Below are positions 4,343-5,540 of a stretch of 5,540 nucleotides of DNA, piece after piece. Under the pieces are notes generated by a model. The model searched no databases, was not told where the DNA came from, and was given only the letters and a program-made list of their open reading frames with translations. The DNA comes from Candidatus Thorarchaeota archaeon (GTDB taxonomy: Archaea; Asgardarchaeota; Thorarchaeia; Thorarchaeales; Thorarchaeaceae): NCBI GenBank assembly GCA_016839345.1, contig JAEOUL010000236.1:1-5540 (forward strand). Reading direction: 5' to 3'. Each line of letters begins with the position of its first letter. Position 1 is the first letter of the stretch. The position numbers and the translations under genes were made by a program.

Positions 4343-5540
4343 ATGAGAATCTCAAAGTTAGTAATCCTTTCTGTCTTAGTGCTAACGCTCAATGGAGCAA
4401 TGTGTATTCTCTCACTTGGTGGACCTTTTACAGTGGTGGTGGCATCACCTGCAGCTAGCCCACTAGTAGAGTCGATTCAGATTTATCAAACATCATCAGA
4501 AATACAACCCATCTACATCAATGACAACTCGGACTTTGGGCCTTCTGGCTACAACTTTCCTGGAACAGGACTGATTGGCGATCCTTTCATCATAGAGGGA
4601 TTCACTATTAGAGAATCTACGAAGACCCTGATCCATATTCAGGGTACAACAGCTCATTTCGTTATTCGGAATTGCCTACTAAACGGAATAGACGGCAGCA
4701 ATTATGGAATTTACTTTTCAAATGTAGAAAACGGCAGGATTGAAAACAACAACATCCAGTTCACATCTACAGGCATCTACTTCTCATGGACAGGTTTCTG
4801 CACATCGAATGTCATTACTGGTAACACCATTCAGGACAATACTGGTTATGGAATTTACACCTACGGAGGACTGGAAAACGAGGTCTCAAACAACATCATT
4901 GAAGATAACTCCTGGGATGGTATTGCGCTATTTCACTCAAACTACACCACTGTGTCAGGGAACACAATCACCAACAATGGCTGGAGAGGCGTCTTCCTGG
5001 TCGAGGCTTTCTACAATGATGTGACCTCCTGCACTATTCACGGACACAGTCATAGCGTTGAGTTACAGAGCAACAGCCAGGGAAACACAGTCTCCGACAA
5101 TATCATGGCTGACAATAGTGAGAACGGAATCAGTTTGAGCGGCACATCACTCAACACAATCTCCGGAAACACCATTTACAGCAACGCCTTTGATGGTATT
5201 CATCTGTATCTTGCTGCGCACGAAACAATCTCAGACAATACTATCAGGAACAATGGTCGGGATGGAATCGAATGTTCCTCTTCAGAACACAATACTATCT
5301 CTGGCAACCTGATCCAAGACAACACGGAGTATGGCATCCTGTTCTATTCATCAAATTACAACACTGTGAGTGAGAATGAAATTGTTAACAGTGGGTTCTA
5401 TGCTGTTGGCTTCTTTTCCCCATCTGAGGGCAACACGGTCGAATGGAACGACATGATTGGAAACCTCGCACCGGGCTTCCAGGCCTATGACTCGGGAATC
5501 AACAATGTCTTCGAGTATAACCTGTGGGACGACTGGCAGA
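4343..5540 (+). CDS. Secreted NosD-like right-handed beta-helix protein, C-terminus cut by window edge
   Basis: The frame is open from ATG 4343 through the right edge (399 codons seen). An in-frame stop at 4334-4336 makes this ATG the first start; GGGGAG lies about 11 nt upstream. Residues 1-36 look like a Sec signal peptide: K5, a long hydrophobic core and a probable cleavage near VASPA. C21 is not in a lipobox. From about 155 the chain is a series of right-handed beta-helix coils of the NosD/periplasmic copper-binding or pectate-lyase-like type, each beginning N-T-[IV]-S-x-N-x-I and centred on G-I. From 179 to 339 seven consecutive coils are exactly 23 residues long. The final NVFEYNLWDDW resembles the capping segment common in archaeal paralogues of this fold. 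These proteins act outside the cell, probably binding or cleaving polysaccharide, but no catalytic residues can be assigned. Confidence 0.85.
   Translation, partial: MRISKLVILSVLVLTLNGAMCILSLGGPFTVVVASPAASPLVESIQIYQTSSEIQPIYINDNSDFGPSGYNFPGTGLIGDPFIIEGFTIRESTKTLIHIQGTTAHFVIRNCLLNGIDGSNYGIYFSNVENGRIENNNIQFTSTGIYFSWTGFCTSNVITGNTIQDNTGYGIYTYGGLENEVSNNIIEDNSWDGIALFHSNYTTVSGNTITNNGWRGVFLVEAFYNDVTSCTIHGHSHSVELQSNSQGNTVSDNIMADNSENGISLSGTSLNTISGNTIYSNAFDGIHLYLAAHETISDNTIRNNGRDGIECSSSEHNTISGNLIQDNTEYGILFYSSNYNTVSENEIVNSGFYAVGFFSPSEGNTVEWNDMIGNLAPGFQAYDSGINNVFEYNLWDDWQ

Noticed and set aside
4740..5024. Plus-strand frame of 94 codons rich in Ser and Thr
   Set aside because: It lies in another frame of the beta-helix gene and reflects that gene's repeated Asn/Thr codons.

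Overview
The window looks like archaeal chromosomal DNA of moderate G+C. It holds several TATA-like elements at the archaeal distance from gene starts, Shine-Dalgarno sites of the AGGAGG and GGTGA types, and at least one gene that looks leaderless. The gene mix (a TIGR04076 protein, a tandem PRC-barrel protein, small CxxC proteins and a secreted NosD-type beta-helix protein whose last visible repeat reads NVFEYNLWDDW) recalls Asgard archaea, Thorarchaeota in particular. That placement is inference from gene style only; no rRNA or tRNA is present to test it.

Layout: (1) 1-600, minus strand: the first 200 codons of a protein I do not recognise, running off the left edge. (2) 601-731: divergent intergenic region with a TATA candidate for the minus gene. 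(3) 732-3685, plus strand: six genes in a row. They are a TIGR04076 protein (TTG start); an acidic protein with a cysteine cluster, possibly leaderless; a cupin with a complete metal-ligand set; a two-domain GNAT acetyltransferase 5 nt downstream that resembles NAT16/histidine N-acetyltransferase; a double PRC-barrel protein behind a promoter carrying a perfect 14-bp palindrome; and a 50-codon cysteine-rich miniprotein with its own Shine-Dalgarno site and a TTG start. (4) 3761-4033, minus strand: a 90-residue orphan. (5) 4034-4342: divergent intergenic region with TATA candidates on both strands and an isolated GC-rich block. (6) 4343-5540, plus strand: a secreted right-handed beta-helix protein with a strict 23-residue repeat, running off the right edge.

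The cupin and acetyltransferase are probably co-transcribed, and the PRC-barrel protein and the miniprotein probably form a second unit. I see no CRISPR array, transposase, toxin-antitoxin pair or recognisable defence cassette, and no gene set that clearly forms an undescribed system. The most useful leads are the histidine-acetyltransferase-like gene, the palindromic promoter of the PRC-barrel gene, and two small proteins that share a CxxCxxC cluster.
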